From Halobacteriales archaeon QS_8_65_32 (GTDB lineage Archaea > Halobacteriota > Halobacteria > Halobacteriales > Halococcaceae), in NCBI GenBank assembly GCA_003022925.1, contig PXRY01000099.1, forward strand, positions 1-36,847: a stretch of 36,847 bases of DNA. The letters are read 5' to 3'. The notes under the pieces were generated by a model that searched no databases, was not told the origin of the DNA, and was given only the letters and a program-made list of their open reading frames with translations. A program made the translations under genes and the position numbers. Positions 32,731-36,847 of the stretch are shown in pieces. Numbering within the stretch: the first letter of the stretch is position 1; the number at the start of each line of letters is the position of its first letter.

Positions 32731-33399
32731 ATGAGCCAGCAGGGAGGAAGCGAGACACCGGAGCGAAGCGGCGCGATCGACGGCCACCCGATCTTCGCCG
32801 CGGCCTACGATCGCTTGAGCGGGTTCGGCGAGGGATTCCTCGACGAGCACCGCGCGTTTCTCACCCGGGACTTAGACGGATCGGTACTCGACCTGGGGGC
32901 CGGAACCGGGGACCTGTTTCCCTATCTCGCAAGCGTCGCCGGCGAAAACCCTGACCCCTCGGTCCACGCCATCGAGCCCGACCTACACATGTATCGCCGC
33001 GCCGAACGAACAGCTGAAAAGGAAGGCCTCGACGTCGACCTCCGGCTCGCTCGCGCCGAGTCGCTGCCCCATGCCGACGATACCTTCGACGTCGTGATCG
33101 CCTCGGTCGTCCTCTGTACGATCGCCGACCCCGACCGTGCCCTCCGGGAAGTCGGTCGGGTGCTGCGCCCCGGCGGCGAACTGCGATTCCTCGAACACGT
33201 TCGGGCGGAGGGTTATCTCGGTCGGGCACAGGACCTCCTCACGCCGCTCTGGAAAATCCCCGCGGCGGGCTGTCACCTCGATAGGGACACGAGGACGACC
33301 CTGATCGAGAGCCCGCTAGAGACCACCGAGATCGAGCGGATCAGTGCGCCGCCGCCAGCGACGCCGATGCTGCGGGGTACGGCCGTCGAGCGACGGTGA
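32731..33399 (+). CDS. Class I SAM-dependent methyltransferase
   Basis: 222 aa. Motif I VLDLGAGTGDL at 52-62, acidic motif II in HAIEPDLHMYRRA, motif IV-like FDVVIASVVLCTIADPDRALREVGRVLRPGGELRFLEHV, all as in the UbiE/Methyltransf_11 group. The C-terminal part (GCHLDRDTRTTLIES) is typical for the haloarchaeal and bacterial small-molecule branch. Acceptor unknown. No operon partner; copy 6 lies directly upstream and could carry its promoter. Confidence 0.85.
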   Translation: MSQQGGSETPERSGAIDGHPIFAAAYDRLSGFGEGFLDEHRAFLTRDLDGSVLDLGAGTGDLFPYLASVAGENPDPSVHAIEPDLHMYRRAERTAEKEGLDVDLRLARAESLPHADDTFDVVIASVVLCTIADPDRALREVGRVLRPGGELRFLEHVRAEGYLGRAQDLLTPLWKIPAAGCHLDRDTRTTLIESPLETTEIERISAPPPATPMLRGTAVERR

Positions 33400-33712
33400 G
33401 ACGTGAGGCCACGCCCTCGAAGGCGACCGGTTCGAACACTCCGGGGGTCGATGGATACGGCATAACGGATACGCCATGGCGGACGTCGCGGGGCTTTACG
33501 GTTCGGTGATCGCCTCGTAGGTCGGCTCGCGATTCCCGTGGTCCGCTTGGTCCCGACGCTACTCGGACCGATCACGTTCGGGGTATCCGACGTCGGCGCG
33601 CTCGATCCGATCGACGAGGTAGCAAGGGGCAAACGACCGCTGGTATACGTCGAGCACGTAGCGCCACGACTGTCAAACGACGATCGACACGGGGCCGAGC
33701 GACGAGCGACGT
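33400..33712. other. Gap with a possible gene relic
   Basis: On the minus strand, between ~33665 and ~33550, a stretch reads WRYVLDVYQRSFAPCYLVD and RIERADVGYPERDRS before a stop, and after it REPTYEAITEP. This looks like decayed coding sequence (aromatic-rich, no start), but I cannot name the family. Otherwise nothing seen. Confidence 0.3.
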
Positions 33713-34897
33713 TTAGTCCGTAGCGAGGCGATAGACGAGGGCGAGGGCCCCGACGACGATCAGCGCGGTCAGGATCACGATCCCCACGGCCGTGCCGATC
33801 CCGTCCACCGGTCCGGTGTCGACCGGGCCGCCGATCGAGCCGGTCCCGCCACCGATTCCGGAGGCAGCGAGTTCGGGCGATCGCGGAGCGCCCGGCGGCG
33901 GCGACGGGTCGGGGTTCGTGCCGTACGTACCGTTGATGACGGGATCGACCCCGCCGGCCTCGTTTCGTTGTATCGGCTGGCCGGCGTCGATCCGCACGTT
34001 CCGGAGGTGCGTGATCGACGTCCAGCGCCGGCGCGGGGCGAGGTCGTCCTGGTGGTTGTTCAGCCGAATGCCGATGCCTTCCGTGACGATACTCACGTCG
34101 CGGACGAGCACCCCCTCGAAGGCGTCCGGGTGCTGATTCGGGTGTTTCCCGCCGGCGAACGTGTTCGCAACGGCCGGGCCGGTAGACGAGACGACAGTCG
34201 AGTTCGTGAGGTAGCTCCCGTCCGAGCCGAGCCGAACGCCGTAGCCCGCTTTCGGTCCCGTACCGACGTTTTTCACGTATGCTTGATCGAACCCGACGAT
34301 CCCCCCACCGCCCCGCTGTGGGGTAACCCTACTCGGGTTTCCCGGCCTCGACGCGTAGGCTCCGTCCTCACCGACCCGCAGAAAGGTCACTTCGTCGAAT
34401 CGTATCGTACCCCTGTGTGTCGCATGCACGAAAACCGCGTTCGAGTCGAGATCCGATGCCCAAACGTTCCGCACGAGCCCCACGCCGTCGCGCGATTCGA
34501 CGCGGAGATCGAGCGGTGAGTCGTCCGGTGCTCCGTGTCCCGTGATCGCGACGTTCCGGATCGTCCACCCCGAACCGCTTGCCCTGACGTCGATCTCCGC
34601 TCCCCGTGCTTTGAACCGGACGTTAGAGAGGATCTCGCCGTCCGAGAGGTCGATCGAGCAGCCGCCCCGAACGACGCGATAGTCCGGTCCCTCGCCGGTC
34701 GGGTTCCGTTGGACCTGCTCGCAAGCGACTACGGTAGGATCGCCCGACGCCGGCGCGGTCCCGTTCGTTCCGGTCCCGGTTCCGGTCGTTCCGGTCGATG
34801 CGACCGGTGCGCTCGCGATCGGAGCTACGGAGGGAGCGGCGACCGAGAAGAGCAGCGCAACGAGAAGCAACCGCGAGAGAGCCCGGCGAGAGCGCAT
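33713..34897 (-). CDS. Secreted parallel beta-helix protein with C-terminal membrane anchor
   Basis: 394 aa. A Sec-type signal peptide at 1-30 (SRLLLVALLFSVAAPSVAPIASA), a Thr/Gly/Asn spacer, then from ~55 a Cys pair (VVACEQV, GGCSIDL) that may form a disulfide. The body is repeated short strands typical of right-handed beta helices: ILSNVRFKARGAEIDVRASGSGWTIRNVAITGHG, DGVGLVRNVWASDLDSNAVFV, AYVKNVGTGPKAGYGVRLGSDGSYLTNSTVV, VLVRDVSIVTEGIGIRLNN. The end is a Gly/Pro-rich stretch and one membrane helix (GIVILTALIVVGALALVYRLATD). It is thus displayed on the cell surface; the role could be polysaccharide binding or cleavage. Confidence 0.85.
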   Translation of the reverse strand: MRSRRALSRLLLVALLFSVAAPSVAPIASAPVASTGTTGTGTGTNGTAPASGDPTVVACEQVQRNPTGEGPDYRVVRGGCSIDLSDGEILSNVRFKARGAEIDVRASGSGWTIRNVAITGHGAPDDSPLDLRVESRDGVGLVRNVWASDLDSNAVFVHATHRGTIRFDEVTFLRVGEDGAYASRPGNPSRVTPQRGGGGIVGFDQAYVKNVGTGPKAGYGVRLGSDGSYLTNSTVVSSTGPAVANTFAGGKHPNQHPDAFEGVLVRDVSIVTEGIGIRLNNHQDDLAPRRRWTSITHLRNVRIDAGQPIQRNEAGGVDPVINGTYGTNPDPSPPPGAPRSPELAASGIGGGTGSIGGPVDTGPVDGIGTAVGIVILTALIVVGALALVYRLATD

Positions 34898-35080
34898 GCT
34901 AACTGCTTGAATCTAGAAACTAATAAGCAGTGATCAACCGATACTGTCCGGCATCACGAATGCGAACCCAGCCGGCGGCGCTGTTCAGCGTTTGGCACGA
35001 CATCACCGGGCCGGTTCTCGAGACGTACTGGCCGCGCCGAAACGATCGATCGAAGTCGGTTGAAAACGGACTATCGGATC

Positions 35081-35956
35081 ATGTTCGATGTGACCTTCCT
35101 TGGCACGGGGAGCGCGATGCCCGACGGCGAGCGCGCACAGACCGGACTGCTGTTAGAACGCGTTCGCGGGGCCGAGGGCGGAGGTGAAACCGAGGGTGAA
35201 CGCGACGACATCGAAGCCGTCCTCATCGACTGCGGTAGCGGCGTCCTTTGTAATCTCGCACGGACCGATCCGGGCTACGAGGGAATCTCGACGCTTCTTC
35301 TGACCCATCATCACGTCGATCACGTCGCTGATTTGATGCCGCTGTGCAAGGCGCGGTGGCTCGCCGGCGCGACGGAATTGGAGATCGTCGGGCCGGCAGG
35401 TACTGAAGCACTCGTCGAGGGGCTGTTCGCCGTCCACGAATACATGAAAGGCAGGATCGACCTCACGATCCGGGAGGTCGGTCCCGGAGCGTTCTCGCTC
35501 CCGGGCTTCGACGCCCGAGCGATGGCGACGCGACATTCGATGGACTGTCTCGCCTATCGCTTCGAGGTTCCCGACGCCGACGACGGGGCCGAGGAGGGGA
35601 TCAGAAACGAGACCGACGACGAGGAAGGAACCGAAAACGGGACCGACGACGGGACGCTGGCGTTCGTCTTCAGCGGCGACAGTGAAGCCTTCCCTGAACT
35701 CGTCGAATTCGCCGACGGCGCGACGCTCGCCCACGACTGCTCGTTTCCCGACGAGGTCGACGTCTCGAATCACCCGACGCCCGCCCAGTTGAGCGAGGCG
35801 CTGGCCGCCGCAGACGCCGACCTCGATCGGGTCTATCTCACCCATCTCTATCCTCACACGCAAGGCCACGGCGAGGAAATGCTGAACTCGATCGCCGAGT
35901 CCTACGCCGGCGACGTGCGCTTCGCCCGCGACGGGCTCACGGTCGAGGTCGAGTAG
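35081..35956 (+). CDS. Metallo-beta-lactamase-fold hydrolase (RNase Z-like)
   Basis: 291 aa. Zinc motif HxHxDH at H76, H78, D80, H81 (TLLLTHHHVDHVADL), preceded by IDCGSGV, with further ligands ATRHS, FSGDSEAFPELVEFADGATLAHDCSF and YLTHLYPH. This is the RNase Z/ElaC-like branch: the beginning FLGTGSAMPDGERAQTG is typical. It may be a tRNA 3'-end nuclease paralogue or another phosphodiesterase. A ~25-residue Glu/Asp/Gly/Asn/Thr insert (residues ~165-190) lies before LAFVFSGDSEAF. ATG at 35081; a TTG seven codons upstream is less likely. Confidence 0.88.
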   Translation: MFDVTFLGTGSAMPDGERAQTGLLLERVRGAEGGGETEGERDDIEAVLIDCGSGVLCNLARTDPGYEGISTLLLTHHHVDHVADLMPLCKARWLAGATELEIVGPAGTEALVEGLFAVHEYMKGRIDLTIREVGPGAFSLPGFDARAMATRHSMDCLAYRFEVPDADDGAEEGIRNETDDEEGTENGTDDGTLAFVFSGDSEAFPELVEFADGATLAHDCSFPDEVDVSNHPTPAQLSEALAAADADLDRVYLTHLYPHTQGHGEEMLNSIAESYAGDVRFARDGLTVEVE

Positions 35957-35967
35957 CGTTCGGCCCG

Positions 35968-36847
35968 TCAGGGTCGGGGGGTCGGACCCGCGTCATGATC
36001 GGAATCGGACTCCGAGTCGGGGTCAGGGTCGGCCCCCGAGCGTGCGCCGGGCAGCCAGTCGAGCCAGTACAGCACACAGAGCGCCACGAGCACGACGCCC
36101 AGCCCGAGCGCGCCGACCCGAAAGATCGTCTCGAAACTCACGCCCCGGCCAACGAGCGCGCCGACGGCGACGCTGCCGGTCGCTTCGAGCGAGAGGGCAC
36201 CGCCGGAGTACACCGCATAGCCACTCGCGACGGCATCGGTCGGCAACGATCCCAACAGGAAGGCGTCGAGCGCCGGAAAGAGGCTGTGGATCGCATAGCC
36301 CATCGCCGCGGTGACGACGACCAGACCCACGAGCGAGGCGGCATAGGTAAGCACGAGCAGCGAGCCGGCGAACGAAGCGATGATAGCGAACACGAACGGG
36401 ACGTGGGGTAAGCGATCGGCGAGTCGGCCGCCGAACCAGAAGGCCGGCACGCCCGCGGCGACGACGGGGGTGAGAAGGGTGTTCGCGAGCGCCGGCGAGA
36501 GGCCCTTCGCACGGATCAGGTACATCGGATAGAAGTTGAACACGCCCTGCCAGACGAACCCTGCGAGGGCGACGAGGACGATCGCGGTTACGAGCAGCGG
36601 CCAGTGCGCTCGCACGGCGTCGCTGAACGTGCGATCGGGGGCCCGGGTACTCGACTCGGGGGCTTTTGTGACCGTTCGCGAGAGGACGAGCGTAGTAAGG
36701 ACGGCTCCGGCGGCGAGGGCGAGAAAGACCCTGCGCCAGGAGTCGATCGCGAGCACGGCGACGGCGAGCGTCGGCGCGGCGACGACGGCTCCGGTGGCGA
36801 GTGCCGCACCGGTAGCGAGGACGACCCGCTGCCGAGGGACGCGCATG
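35968..36847 (-). CDS. MFS transporter, partial (runs off the window)
   Basis: About 292 residues of the C-terminal part of a major facilitator protein. From the window edge: helices RQRVVLATGAALATGAVVAAPTLAVAVLAI and VFLALAAGAVLTTLVL, a central loop (RTVTKAPESSTRAPDRTFSDAV), then six helices beginning PLLVTAIVLVALAGFVWQGV. SFETIFRVGALGLGVVLVAL is the last. The cytosolic tail is Asp/Ser/Pro-rich (DPDPDSESDSDHDAGPTPRP). The first four helices are outside the window. Unlike the 27747 MFS gene it shows no break here. Confidence 0.88.
   Translation of the reverse strand, partial: MRVPRQRVVLATGAALATGAVVAAPTLAVAVLAIDSWRRVFLALAAGAVLTTLVLSRTVTKAPESSTRAPDRTFSDAVRAHWPLLVTAIVLVALAGFVWQGVFNFYPMYLIRAKGLSPALANTLLTPVVAAGVPAFWFGGRLADRLPHVPFVFAIIASFAGSLLVLTYAASLVGLVVVTAAMGYAIHSLFPALDAFLLGSLPTDAVASGYAVYSGGALSLEATGSVAVGALVGRGVSFETIFRVGALGLGVVLVALCVLYWLDWLPGARSGADPDPDSESDSDHDAGPTPRP

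Noticed and set aside
34930-35187. 85-aa frame upstream of the MBL hydrolase
   Set aside because: It overlaps the hydrolase start in a different frame and turns into Arg-rich sequence; no promoter or motif supports it.

Overview
The window is a piece of a haloarchaeal (class Halobacteria) chromosome; the genus cannot be fixed from it. It has high GC, acidic proteins, A/T-rich archaeal TATA boxes about 20-30 bases ahead of leaderless starts, a twin-arginine lipobox secretion signal, archaeosine synthesis (RaSEA), a SAMP/MoaD-type modifier and an Lhr-type helicase. No rRNA, tRNA or CRISPR array was seen.

Layout. 1-3.8 kb: a branched-chain amino acid (Liv) ABC transporter locus in decay. The binding-protein gene is cut and joined to what looks like a creatininase tail, livH and livF are intact, livM is reduced to a 31-codon coupled ORF, and livG has an internal deletion plus frameshift. 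3.8-4.9 kb: a membrane protein with cysteine clusters. 5.0-8.4 kb: three tightly packed periplasmic-binding-fold (NMT1/THI5-like) proteins with no signal peptides and no transporter partners, divergent from a cupin. 8.8-12.7 kb: small enzymes, then a SAMP3-like ubiquitin-like protein overlapping a second small ORF that also ends in Gly-Gly, then small unknown genes. 13.0-14.9 kb: aldehyde ferredoxin oxidoreductase with palindromes at its promoter. 15.4-17.2 kb: RaSEA and an unknown protein. 17.3-19.1 kb: an ABC exporter whose ATPase lacks the stretch after Walker A. 19.8-22.2 kb: EamA transporter, Bat-like regulator and hisH. 22.6-26.8 kb: two tandem GT-C-like membrane proteins sharing a nearly identical 118-bp tract. 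26.9-29.1 kb: a phosphoribosyltransferase, a broken MFS gene, and a DUF433/PIN-like toxin-antitoxin pair whose toxin is ruined. 29.5-32.3 kb: Lhr-type helicase. 32.7-36.8 kb: methyltransferase, secreted beta-helix protein, metallo-beta-lactamase-fold hydrolase, and an MFS transporter running off the end.

The most distinctive feature is a family of six intergenic elements (near 0.9, 8.6, 19.5, 22.4, 29.3 and 32.5 kb). They share a left-end motif (GGAAGCCC or GAAAGCCC) and most share a right-end motif around CAGTCCCACCC. The long copies carry a chain of perfect or near-perfect hairpins in the core. In 18 of the 20 hairpins found by eye, the loop is a trinucleotide GAA or GGA (or its complement) closed by a C-G pair, the same rule as the extra-stable d(GCGAAGC) DNA mini-hairpin. 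The elements look modular: one copy joins the two ends with almost no core.

A second theme is gene decay by internal deletion (livJ-like gene, livM, livG, the ABC exporter, MFS, the PIN-like toxin). A third is Gly/Asp/Thr/Asn-rich low-complexity inserts in otherwise conserved proteins. Whether the deletions are biological or assembly errors cannot be decided from the sequence alone.
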